A DNA stretch of 64,000 nucleotides from Amorphophallus konjac (Eukaryota; Streptophyta; Magnoliopsida; Alismatales; Araceae): the NCBI GenBank assembly GCA_022559845.1, contig CM040125.1, positions 200,362,102 to 200,426,101 on the forward strand, given 5' to 3'. Shown here piece by piece: positions 39,597 through 50,303 of this stretch. Position 1 is the stretch's first letter; each line of letters begins with the position of its first letter. The position numbers and the translations under genes are program-made. The notes under the pieces were generated by a model. That model searched no databases and was not told the DNA's origin. It saw only the letters and a list, made by a program, of their open reading frames with translations.

Positions 39597-40066
39597 TTCC
39601 AGAACATCCAAAAGGTAGATTGAAAAGCCCACTAAGTCCAAGAACAAGTCTAGGGATTTCAAGATGGTTTTTAAAACATGAGAGGGAATGAAACTCAAAC
39701 CATTTAAGCTTAGATAAGTTCTGAACCAATTTAACCCTTGAGATCAAAATAATGAACTTCAAACCACACAGTCAAAAGCCAATATGTTGAAGTCGATCTC
39801 ACCAACCATCCTCGAGTTCCTTAAGCACGTTCCTTGCCCTGTAAAGACATACATTCTGAATTAGATTTAGCATTGTAATTTAAGTTCAAAAGCCTTACCA
39901 GACGAAGTTACTCTTATACCTCCAAAAGCTCCAAGTCTACATCAAGGATGTGCATTTCCAAAGCTTTTCATGTTAGAACAACTAAATTTCAATTCACACA
40001 AAAATATAGTGTTTGGTCATCATCAAAATCTATTTAGTATACCCACAAGGAGGGGGTTCAACATTA

Positions 40067-40077
40067 TCCCCCTTTTT
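40067..40077 (-). promoter_or_regulatory. Copia polypurine tract
   Basis: Minus strand AAAAAGGGGGA, three bases upstream of the 3' LTR. A second similar run (plus strand TCCCCCTTTGA, about 40,533-40,543) lies further inside; multiple polypurine tracts are a known Sirevirus trait. Confidence 0.7.
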
Positions 40078-40607
40078 GATGATGTCAAAATACTATATGC
40101 CTTACATAAACATATGACTTCAAAAAGATTTAGCATTTACATTGAATTCCACCTTAAACCTTCATATTAAGAGTAAAACACAAGAAGCATTGTTCAACTC
40201 TTCATGCATCACATGAATTGCTCAAGAAGCATTATAATAGTGAAATACAAGACCATCCAACGATGTAAGATTGATGAGCAAAAATATGTTCCAAAGTACA
40301 TTGCCAACAACACAGGTTAAATGTAAACAAGGTCTGAGTTCAAGGGAAAATTACAAGATGCAATGCATGAGATGCAACTGAACACAACTTAAATGCAAAC
40401 TGAAATGCAACAAAACTTAAATGCAACATTGTTAATGAATGGAAATATGATGAAATCACACATGCATGCAAGCACACAACACACATAAAATATAAGTAGC
40501 CGATTGCCTGGGCACACATACATACAAAATTTCTCCCCCTTTGACATCATCAAAAAGAGGGGGTGACAAGGGATAATAAGTGTGCCATTCTGCAAGAGCA
40601 TAGCCGT

Positions 40608-41762
40608 CTAATTATCATCTGGAGTCGGTGAGCTTGGCGAACGCCTAATATACTCCAAGACTTCTTCAAGTATGTGGGATTGATTAGCCAAAGTATCAGT
40701 AACATACTGAGAGTGCTCTTGATGAGATAGCTTCAGATCAGCGAGAGCATGTTGCATAGCCTCCATTGTCTCCCCATAATTATCTAAACGATCATCAATA
40801 GTATCCAAACAGTCCATGAGCAGCTGAACCGCCTCGGAAGGCATTTCCTCAATAGGAATATGTGGTTGTTGCACACCGGCCTGTGCATCATCGTCATCCT
40901 CCTCCTCAGAACTGATTTCATGTGCAGCACTTTTCAATGTCCGGACCAAGTTACCATCTCGCAGTTCATAGCCCATATTATGACAAATAGAATGAACAGT
41001 AAATATATCAGCCTCTCTAATGGTTTGAGAAGATTCTTTGGAGAGGTTTATGTCCATGTGTGCAAATATAGCAGTAAGTGCGGCGGCATATGGAAGAGTT
41101 CTATTCTTGTGCTTCATGCTGTTACACATATGTGCTAAAAACATAGCTGGGAAATTAACTGGAATACCACCCAAGAGACAGTAAAATAATAACATATGAA
41201 TTTCTGTCACTTTGTCATGGCCTCCTCCTCTCGGTAGCAGGATAGTAGTGATCATCCTGTGTAATACATGGTACAGGGGAGGAAAATGGTTGGCGTTTAA
41301 CCCAGCAAGAGAATTTTCACCTTTTTCTTCAGATGTCATCATTTGATAAACTGTTTCTTCAGGAACCACAATATCTCCAAATGTAAAGCCTTCATGAGGG
41401 AGATTAAGTGCCACTCCTAAAAATTCTGTGGAGACTATAACTCATTTTCCATTTACCATAGTAATCGGATGTTCCCCAGACATGGTTAAGTTGCTATAAA
41501 ATTGATGCACCAAATTCGGATAAATGCGTCGATGTTCAGACATGAACAAGTCCAAATTTGGCTGACTACAAAGAACATCCACTAAACTCGGAAGATGGCG
41601 GTTAAGGTTGGCAAATGATACAGCTCAAGGTCGTAGTACCTTTATGTCCAAGACCTTGCTCGAAGGCGCAGATCCTCTGCCGTATGCGGCCTCCCTACCA
41701 CGTCGTGCCATGGCCACACTAGACTCCCCTCCGCTGCGAGAAGAACGCCTCTTTGGGGCCAT
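40608..41762 (-). pseudogene. Copia extra ORF between pol and 3' LTR
   Basis: Minus-strand frame from ATG 41,762 (MAPKRRSSRSGGESS) to TAA at 40,608, interrupted by TGA stops near 41,623 and 41,442. The downstream 268 codons are open. It has a basic N terminus, a globular middle (HFPPLYHVLHRMITTILLP, FYCLLGGIPVNFPAMFLAHM) and an acidic stretch (SSEEEDDDDA), then a C-terminal coiled coil (DTIDDRLDNYGETMEAMQHA). The middle resembles putative plant transposon protein domains seen in copia elements at this place. There is no clear signal peptide or membrane anchor, so calling it an envelope is not justified. Confidence 0.6.
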
Positions 41763-42119
41763 CTAAACATAGACCGAAGGAACCGGTTGATGAGGGTGTA
41801 GATCTAGATGGTTCAACGAGAGAGGAAGGCTATCCACATAGATTTATGATCCTCCACACATCAAGAACATACCTCAGTGGGAGTGAAGCTCAAGGAAGAC
41901 GCGTTGGAATCGCTCGGAAGAATTTTTTGCGCGGGATGCCACCGAGAGAGCCACGGCTAGGGCTTGAGCATGTGGGTGCCAAGAGGGGATTTGAGGGCAT
42001 GAAAGGAGTGGTGGCTAGGGCTAGAAGGGAGCTTTGGGTGTTTTAGGAGATGGGAAAGGGGAAACATAGGGTTTCCACCCCTTTTTAGGGACGTTCGGAT
42101 GCGGCAGACGCCACCCGAT

Positions 42120-42240
42120 CGTAACTGGTCGACCCAATGGGTCGACTCCTTTCACCCTGGCCCCAGACAGGATCCGCTAACGCAAGGGTCGACCCTTGGG
42201 GTCATCCCTTCTGCGTGGGTCGACCCTTGGGGTCGACCCT
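42120..42240. repeat. Internal GTCGAC palindrome cluster upstream of the copia extra ORF
   Basis: Five GTCGAC sites in the same GGGTCGACCCTTGG arrangement as the LTR arrays, located between pol and the extra ORF start. In element direction it lies about 360 bp upstream of that ORF's ATG. Confidence 0.85.
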
Positions 42241-42668
42241 TCCACTGTTTTTCACCAAAAAAATGTTTAAGTGAAAGGGAGGGTCAAAAAATGATGTGGC
42301 TCTAATCCCCAATGATAATATCATGTTGGAATCAAGGAATTGGAGTTATTTTATGGGTTAATGCATTGGGGAACTTGTTTCAAGAAGATCTAGGATCATA
42401 GTAGACGTTCATAATCTAACGTCTCCAAATTTCAGATTTTGAGGGGTTATGCTCTCTTGCTGGCATTTAAAGAACTCAAGGAAATATCGGCCATAGAAAT
42501 TACAATGACATGGTTGTATTATATAAATAGAAGACATGCAAGACATGCAAGACATGCAATCATGGTTTTTCACACATAAATATACATTTTTTTGTTTTTC
42601 AAGCAATCATAATGCACATGCACGACAAGGGGAAATTCAACTATGCACCATACTAATGCAAATGCATG

Positions 42669-44102
42669 CTATGCATTGACGTATATACATAGATATGCAA
42701 CTAATGAAGACTCAGACTCGTCTATCCTACAAACCCCTAATTCTCTCCTGAATGTTGTGAATTTATCTTCACTTAGAGGTTTGGTGAAAATGTCGGCAAT
42801 TTGTTGGTCTGTTTCAATGAACCTGATTTCTACATCACCCTTGCTCACATGATCCCTGAGAAAATGATGTCTAATCTCAATATGCTTTGTGCGAGAGTGA
42901 TGGACTGGGTTCTTTGATAAGTTTATGGCTGATGTGTTGTCATACAAGATGGAAGTGTTTTTGAAGGAAATGCCATAATCAATCATCTGTTGTTGGATCC
43001 ATAGCACCTGGGCAACGCACCTCCCGACAGCCACATATTCGGCTTCGGCGGTTGATAGAGCCACTGAGTTTTGTTTCTTGGAGGCCCATGAGACCACGCA
43101 TCCTCCAAGAAATTGGCAATACCCGCAGGTGCTTTTTCGATCCACTTTATAACCCGCATAATCGGCATCGGAATAAGCAATTAAATCAAAGCTCGAATTA
43201 CGCGGAAACCATAATCCTAAATTACTTGAACCAGCAATATATCTGAAAATTCGTTTAACAGCCAACATGTGTGATTCTTTTAGATTGGACTGAAATTGTG
43301 CACACAAACACACAACAAATTGAATGTCAGGCCTGCTGGCAGTTAAATACAACAAGGAACCTATCATGCTTTTGAAGAGTTTTTGATCCACGGATTTACC
43401 TGATTCATCTTGATCAATTTTTTTTGAGGTGGACATGGGATTTGGTTGTGGTTTGGTAGAGGTCAGGTTGAACTTTTTCAGCAACTCCAATGCATACTTC
43501 TTCTGATGTATGAACATACCATCAGCCGTCTGTGTGACCTGCAATCCCAAGAAGAATGTCAGCTCTCCCTTAAGACTCATTTCAAACTCACTTTGCATCA
43601 ATTTGGCAAAGTCTTTGCTGAGAGCATCTTTGGTGGAGCCAAAAATAATATCATCCACGTAAACTTGAACAATTAAGATTTCCTTACCGTTCAACTTTGT
43701 GAAAAGGGTTTGATCAACATTACCTCGTTTGAATCCATTTTGAATGAGGAAATCACTTAACCGTTCATACCATGCCCGGGGTGCTTGTTTCAGACCGTAG
43801 AGTGCCTTGTCTAGCTTGTACACATGGTCTGGATGCTTCGTGTCCTCAAACCCCGGTGGTTGCTCTACATACACGTCCTCCTGGATATAGCCATTCAAAA
43901 ATGCACTCTTAACATCCATTTGAAATAGTTTAATGTTGTTGCAACATGCAAATGCTAATAAAACTCTCACTGCCTCGAGTCTTACTACGGGAGTAAAATA
44001 CTCATCAAAGTCAATCCCAAGCTCTTGGCTATAGCCTTTAGCTACAAGCCTGGCCTTGTTCCTAGTTACCACTCCTTGATCGTTTGTTTTATTTTGAAAA
44101 AC
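42669..44102 (-). CDS. Copia reverse transcriptase and RNase H (intact domain ORF)
   Basis: 467-codon open frame. RT motifs: KARLVAKGYSQELGIDFDEYF, QMDVKSAFLNGYIQEDVYVEQ, YGLKQAPRAWYERL, and catalytic YVDD at about residue 137. RNase H follows: YSDADYAGYKVDRKSTCGY, WASKKQNSVALSTAEAEYVA and HHSRTKHIEIRHHFLRD, ending with DIFTKPL. It reverse-transcribes the element RNA in the particle. It is normally part of a Gag-Pol polyprotein; the upstream frame is broken near 44,072-44,102, so this piece has no start of its own. Confidence 0.9.
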   Translation of the reverse strand, partial: VFQNKTNDQGVVTRNKARLVAKGYSQELGIDFDEYFTPVVRLEAVRVLLAFACCNNIKLFQMDVKSAFLNGYIQEDVYVEQPPGFEDTKHPDHVYKLDKALYGLKQAPRAWYERLSDFLIQNGFKRGNVDQTLFTKLNGKEILIVQVYVDDIIFGSTKDALSKDFAKLMQSEFEMSLKGELTFFLGLQVTQTADGMFIHQKKYALELLKKFNLTSTKPQPNPMSTSKKIDQDESGKSVDQKLFKSMIGSLLYLTASRPDIQFVVCLCAQFQSNLKESHMLAVKRIFRYIAGSSNLGLWFPRNSSFDLIAYSDADYAGYKVDRKSTCGYCQFLGGCVVSWASKKQNSVALSTAEAEYVAVGRCVAQVLWIQQQMIDYGISFKNTSILYDNTSAINLSKNPVHHSRTKHIEIRHHFLRDHVSKGDVEIRFIETDQQIADIFTKPLSEDKFTTFRRELGVCRIDESESSLVAYLCIYVNA

Positions 44103-45818
44103 CTACTTTGTTCTGATCACTGAGTGGTTTCTAGGACATGGCACGAGGTACCACACTTTGTTCCTTTGGAACTGGTGTAGTTCTTCTTGCATAGCTATGA
44201 TCCAAGACTCATCTTTCAAGGCCTCTTCTATACAGTGAGGTTCAAACTGAGAAAGTAATGCAATATAGTCCTGATTTTCAACTTCCCTGAAGGAGGCTCG
44301 TGTTCTTGTTCCGTCTTCAATATTGCCGATCACATTCTCCGGCGGATGGTCCTTTTCGAAAGTCCATTGCCTTGGAAGTTGCTGTTCAACCAGAGCTTCA
44401 TGATTTCCATCATCTTCTTGTAGTTCTTTTATTTCTTATTTTTCAGTTTTTCCTTCCATCATCCCGATATCACCATCATTCAATTCATCGTCCTGTAAAT
44501 CAAATTTTTCATTAGTGTTTTTAAAAGATGATTCATCAATAATAACATGAGGACTTTCCTCAACCACAAGAGTTCTTAAGTTATACACCCGATAGGCTCT
44601 TGAACTGAGAGAGTATCCAAGAAATATACCTTTGTCATTTTTAGGTTCAAATTTAGCCAGGTCCACCTTACCATTGTTGTGAATGTAACAAACTGAACCG
44701 AATGGTCTAAGATAGGAGATGTTTGGCTTCTTACATCGGTACAGCTCATAGGGGGTTTTCTTCAAGAGTGGTCTTACCATAGCACGATTGACAATGTAGC
44801 AAGCAGTGTTTACTACTTCTGTCCAAAAGTACCTCGGCAAATTATTCTCATTTAGCATGGTTCGTGCCATCTCAATTAGTGTCCTGTTATTTCTTTCAAC
44901 AACACCATTCTGTTCGGGGTTTCTTGGTGCGGAGAAGTCATGCGTATAGCCTTGAGCCTTGCAAAAGCTGATGAACTCATGGTTATCAAATTCCTTACCG
45001 TGATCGCTCCGCACCGCTTTAATGCAACACCCCTTTTCATTTTAGACTACCCTGCAAAATGTTTCAAATTCTGTCAGGGCATCATTTTTATGTGAAAGGA
45101 AGTAAACCCAACAAAATCTTGAGTAATCATCCACAATGACAAAGCCATACAATTTACCACCCAAGCTATGTGTTCTGCTTGGTCCAAATAGGTCAATGTG
45201 GATTAACTCAAGGGACCTTGATGTAGTTACATCATTCTTGCACTTGAATGATGTCCTTGTTTGCTTACCCATGCCGCACGCCCCACAGACTCCTTCATCA
45301 GTAACCTTCAGCTTAGGCAATCCAACAACCAAATTATTTCGAGACAGTTTTAGCAAAATATTGAAACTAGAATGCCCAAGTCGACGATGCCAAAGCCAAA
45401 CATCATCATTATTCCTTGCAACCAAACACAGATTTTTATGAGAGGGTTCATCCAAATCAATCATATATACATTGTTATGCCTAAGACCAATGAACTTTAT
45501 CTCATGAGTATTTTTATTCACAACGGTGCAGTGGTTAGAATCAAAAATCACATTGCATCCCTTATCACAAAGTTGACTTATACTCAAAAGATTATGACGC
45601 AAACCTTTCACAATCAAGACATTCTCAATGGCATGATTTTGATTCTTAGTTATCTTACCTTCTCCGATGATTTTGCCTTTATCCTTACCACCAAATGTCA
45701 CTATTCCACCATCCTTTTCATGTAGGTCCGCAAACAATTCTTTGTTTCCTGTCATGTGCCAAGAGCATCCACTGTCCAAATACGACCTATTCCATTGAGC
45801 TCTCAAGCAGACCTGCAA
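44103..45818 (-). pseudogene. Copia protease and integrase, broken by stops
   Basis: Minus strand. Protease signature LDSGCSWHMTG near 45,770, then the GAG-pre-integrase HHCC module (WHRRLGH, then CGACGMGK). The integrase core has D in LIHIDLFGPS, D in RSDHGKEFDN and E in NPEQNGVVERNNRTL. Stops fall at 45,042 and 44,436 and another near 44,103. The domain order PR-IN-RT is diagnostic for Ty1/copia. Confidence 0.85.
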
Positions 45819-45833
45819 TCACAACAACCGTAC

Positions 45834-47617
45834 TTATGCAAATTTTGGTACCCAAGCAAGCTTCGGTCCACGATGGTTAGAAACATGAGATGTGTATGAT
45901 CTATTTCTCATTATTGCAAAGCTTTCATCATCAAATTTTAGTATTCTGTAATCATACATATCATGGCCTAACATTCCATAATAAAAGCATGTAATGGTTC
46001 TATCCTTGTTTCTTCTCCTTCCTTTATTCAAGAGGGAATTATGCACATGTGTTTTTGACGTGGATGGAGATGAACTTCTGGGAGGCATATGAGTTGAATG
46101 AGTTTCAGATTGTAAAGTTTTTCCTTTTTCAAAAATGGCAATAGCATCCTTCAACTCATGATTTTCATGTATTAGAGAATGGACTTGATTTTCGACCTTT
46201 TCTTTTGCTTGATTACATGTCATGCTTTCAAGCTTTTCTCGTTCCAGATTATTTTTCAAATCATCATGCATTTTACTTAGTGTGAATTGCTCCTCTCTCA
46301 TGCATGAAATCTCTTCTTCAAGCAATTCATTTTTGGACACAAGAATTTCTTTCTCATTTATCAACTTCTCAGTTTCAGATTTCAACACATGACAATTTTC
46401 ACAAGACTTTGCAGCATGCACAAAATGATCAATTTTTTTTTTCAGATTTCTATTTTTAGATATGAATTTTTTACATTTTTCATACAAAGACTCATAAGCA
46501 ATCTGCCATTGTTCACATGTAAGAGATTCGGTTTCAGAATTTACCTCATTGGCGTCGTCTTCATTTGCCATGAAACATAAATTCTGAACCAGCTCATCCA
46601 GTTCATCTTCATTAGCCGACTCTTCCTCATCTTCATCACTCCATGTGGCCACCATGGCCTTTGGCTTCTTGAACCTTCCTTTCTTGAACTTTTTCATCAG
46701 ATTGGGGCACTCACCCCGCATATGACCGGGTTTCTTGCATTCGTAGCAAATAACTTCTTCCTTCTTGCTACTTTCACCTTTGTTAGGACCTTGCTTCCTT
46801 GGCCCTTTTCTGAATTGGCTACTGAACTTTCTTGTTCCTTTGACGAATCTTCTTGCTCTTCTTGTGATGATGGCAACCAGATCCTCATCTTCGATGTTGT
46901 AGGTGGAATCATTGTCACTGCCCTCTGATTCTTGTGGATTCACTTTTAGAGCCAAAGGTGTGACTACCTTCTTCTTTTTATGGTCCTGCTCGCTCCTCTT
47001 GATGTTGATTTCGTAAGTCATCAAGGAGACAATTAGCTCGTCCAATTTCAAAGTGCTGAGATCCTTTGAGTCCTTGATTACAGTGGTCTTTGTGTGTCAT
47101 TGTGATGACAAGGATCTTAGTACCTTTCTGACGAGTTCCTTGTCGGAATACTCTTTACCAAGACCCTTTAATCCATTCGTGATTTCTGTCAATCTTGCAA
47201 ACATATCAAAAATGGACTCTTTTGGTTTCATCATAAATAACTCATAATCCCGAACTAGCAGATTCGCCTTGGTTTCCTTTACTTCCGATGTTCCTTCATA
47301 GATCAACCGCAGCTTGTTCAACATCTCCTGCGCAGAAGAACACATGGAAATACGTGAGTATTCATTAGGATGAATGGCACATTGTATTATATTCATGGCT
47401 TTAAAATTTGTTGAACACTTCTATATATCCTCATCATCCCACTCATCCTCATTTTGAAACGAGTATACGGACCCTTGCTTATGACGCGCCACACGTCATA
47501 GTCTTGGGCTCGTAGAAAAACATACATTATGTTCTTCCAATAAGGGTAGTTTGATCCATCAAAGAACGGGGGTCTTTGGATTGAATGCCCTTCGGGCATC
47601 ATCCCCTTGTTTGCCAT
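45834..47617 (-). pseudogene. Copia gag
   Basis: Starts MANKGMMPEGHSIQRPPFFDG, N-terminal gag of the copia UBN2/DUF4219 type (NYPYWKNIMYVFLRAQDYDVW). A frameshift near 47,465 and a stop follow, then the frame resumes (AMNIIQCAIHPNEYSRISMC). TGA is at 47,097-47,099. A Lys-rich region and a CCHC zinc knuckle (CYECKKPGHMRGEC) come next, then a long coiled coil (about 46,150-46,480) typical of large Sirevirus gags. Confidence 0.85.
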
Positions 47618-47667
47618 AAAGAGGGATCTACTCTACGACCGTGTGGTCGAGTGAAACAGAGACCAAA

Positions 47668-47679
47668 GCTCTGATACCA
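47668..47679 (-). promoter_or_regulatory. Copia primer binding site (initiator Met type)
   Basis: Minus strand TGGTATCAGAGC, two bases from the 5' LTR end at 47,682. Confidence 0.9.
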
Positions 47680-47681
47680 AT

Positions 47682-49357
47682 TGTTGAGTCCCAAACGGTG
47701 GCAATCAAGAGGGGAGGGGTGAATTGATTGGCCAATTAAAATTTCTTCCAAGGAAAACAATGATAAGTAAACATATAAGCACTAGACCTCACTCGATTAT
47801 GATCTCACTTGTGAATGCTTGCAGATAAAGGTGGGTGTTTGATAAATGAAATGGTGTACGCTCAACTCACCGTGAATCCCACTCGATAATGAATCTGGAA
47901 AAACAAACCACAAGTGACACACAGAGTTTTTAGGTGGTTCGGGTACACTGCCGTGTCCCCTACGTCCACCCCTCACACGTGAGGATTAAGACTCCACTAT
48001 GAAGTGAGCCACACACACACGCTGTGTAGAACAACAAACACACACGGCACCCGATCTGGGCTACCAAACATACATACACACACACACACGTTCGTGTTTT
48101 CGATCACGAACACCACACACAAGAATCTGATTTAAGATATACAACAAATGCACAAGCTCAAGCAAAGGATTCAGTAAATGGAGAGTGAAGAATTGTTTAT
48201 CATGGTTGAGGCTCCCCCTTTCACTTCTTTGAAGGTAATTGAATGCTTCTGCAAGAGGAAGATTGATCCTTGAGGAAGAATGAAGCTATGTCGCACAACC
48301 AAGGTTGCAGCTTTGATATCCCACACAGCTTGCTATTGGGGATGACGTAGAGGCTTGATTCAAGCTTCTTCCCTTCACTTTCAGGTTCAGAACAAGGTGG
48401 AAGAAGCCCCTGGAGCTGCTGCTACGAACCTACACTCACAAGGGTTAGGCAAATAACACACTTTAGATGCCTCTCACTACTTAGGGTTTCATACCCCAAT
48501 AAGATTTATATATAGAGTTTGGAATGTTCAAAGACACCCTAGAGACCAGATCCACAATTCCTGAAACGATTTAGGGATGTTGGTTCGATTGGTATGACTT
48601 TTGGTGCATGTGTACGCAAGTCAAAAATCACGGCTCGGTTCGAGACTGAAAGGGTCGACCCTTGGGGTCAACCCTCGTGAGGGTTTTAGCGGGTTTAAGG
48701 GTTTCTGGGCTAATGGGTCGACCCTTGTGGTCGACCCTCGGGGGTTGTCCGTGCAGGTTTGGAAATAAGTTTTCAGGGGTCGACCCTTGCAGGTATGGTG
48801 AAGGAACTCGCCGGGTTTTAAAGTAAGTTACCGGTCGACCCTTGGGCTCGACCCTTGCGGCTGGGGGTCGACCCAATGGGTCGACCCTTGTTCCAGAACA
48901 TCCAAAAGGTAGATTGAAAAGCCCACTAAGTCCAAGAACAAGTCTAGGGGTTTCAAGATGGTTTTTAAAACATGAGAGGGAATGAAACTCAAACCATTGA
49001 AGCTTAGATAAGTTCTAAACCAATCTAACCCTTGAGATCAAAATAATGAACTTCAAACCACACAGTCAAAAGCCAATATGTTGAAGTCGATCTCACCAAC
49101 CATCCTCGAGTTCCTTAAGCACGTTCCTTGTCATGTAAAGACATACATTCTGAATTAGATTTAGCATTGTAATTTAAGTTCAAAAGCCTTACCAGACGAA
49201 GTTACTCTTGTACCTCCAAAAGCTCCAAGTCTACATCAAGGATGTGTATTTCCAAAGCTTATCATGTTGGAACAACTCAATTTCAATTCACACAAAAATA
49301 TAGTGGTTGATCATCATCAAAATCTATTTAGTATACCCACAAGGAGGGGGTTCAACA
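47682..49357 (-). repeat. Copia 5' LTR (1,676 bp)
   Basis: Starts TGTTGAGTCCC and ends GTTCAACA. Seven GTCGAC sites lie at 48,655-48,886, fewer than in the other LTR; at least one lost unit reads GTCAAC, a single transition. The TATA box is near 48,508-48,516 on the minus strand. Confidence 0.9.
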
Positions 49358-50303
49358 AGTGCCGAGCGTTCGTGACCACTCTGGTTCAGGGCGCTCAAGC
49401 ATGGTTCAGAGCCCTCGCCCCCGGCAGCATCCACAACTTCAAGCAGCTCGGGCGAGTGTTCAAGGAAAGCTTCGCTGGCAGGGGTCCTACCTAGTCAGTG
49501 GAGGGATTACGGGCCCTCAAGCAGGAACAGGGGCAGAAGTTGTGGGCTTATATCAACCGATTCAAATCGGAAGCCCTACACATCCTCCGCTTGGATGTTG
49601 CCTCGGCCATCACCGCACTAATCGGGGGCACCAACGATGACAACCTATGGCACGAGCTTGTGCTTCATCCTCCCACCTCCCTCACCGAGCTAGTGACCCT
49701 AGCCTTGCGCCGCGCAAAGTACGAGGAAGTCCTCAGCGCCTGTCGAGGCATGACAGGCTCGGGTCGGGAGGGGGACAAGAAGAGACTGCACGAACAAGTG
49801 ACGGGTCAAGGAAAGAGGCGGAACCAGGACGGAGACTGCAAAGAGCCGTGCCAAAAGTATGAGCGGTATACCCCTCTTACCACTCCCGTCTACGAAATCC
49901 ATGAAGAGATCAAAGGCTCGGGTCTCCTCCACCATCCTGAGCCTATGAAGGCCAAGCACCACAATCGCCGCAAGCATTGCCTATTCCACACCGATCACGG
50001 GCATCACACCAGCGATTGCCATCAACTCCAAGATGAGATTGAGTGCCTCATCCGCCAGGGACACCTATCCCGATACGTGTCCGGGCAGAAGGAAGAACGA
50101 GGCGCCCCCGAAGAAATTGACAATGCCCCCGTGGAGTCCACATCAACGTCATCGCTGGTGACATGGCATCAGGAGGAGACAGTAGCTGAGGAAGAAAGCG
50201 TCACGCCGAGCGGGTGAGCTGAGCCTCTATTGAGCCCCCTAAGGCCCCGCAGGCGAGCGAACCGCAGGCCCTGGTATTCTCCGACCAGGACCTGGAAGGG
50301 TTA
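49358..50303 (+). pseudogene. Tat-2 gag, C-terminal part
   Basis: Resumes the capsid core after the copia element (GAQAWFRALAPGSIHNFKQL, then LKQEQGQKLWAYINRFKSEA). A TAG lies near 49,495. It ends in a nucleocapsid-like His/Cys motif (CLFHTDHGHHTSDC) and linker. A TGA is at 50,215-50,217. It is cut at 50,303 by the chromovirus and resumes at 60,130. Confidence 0.8.
50299..50303. repeat. Target site duplication GGTTA (left) of the chromovirus
   Basis: GGTTA abuts the LTR TG end and recurs exactly at 60,125-60,129. Confidence 0.95.

Larger units (their letters stand above)
38310..40063 (-). repeat. Copia 3' LTR (1,754 bp)
   Basis: About 78 bp longer than the other LTR, largely through extra GTCGAC units and CA repeats. 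It includes a (CA)n tract near 38,639-38,680 and a minus-strand TATA box near 39,139-39,147. Confidence 0.9.
38310..49357 (-). mobile_element. Sirevirus-like Ty1/copia retrotransposon
   Basis: LTRs at 38,310-40,063 and 47,682-49,357 begin TGTTGAG and end TTCAACA (inverted TGTTGA/TCAACA). It is flanked by AGTGT (38,305-38,309) and AGTGC (49,358-49,362), a 5-bp duplication with one transition. On the minus strand: gag with a CCHC knuckle, protease, integrase before RT (the copia order), RT-RNase H, then an extra ORF between pol and 3' LTR. Long size (11.0 kb), a large gag and the extra ORF in the env-like position suggest the Sirevirus (SIRE/Maximus) group. LTR divergence near the outer edge is about 4%. 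RT-RNase H is intact but gag and integrase carry stops. Confidence 0.9.
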
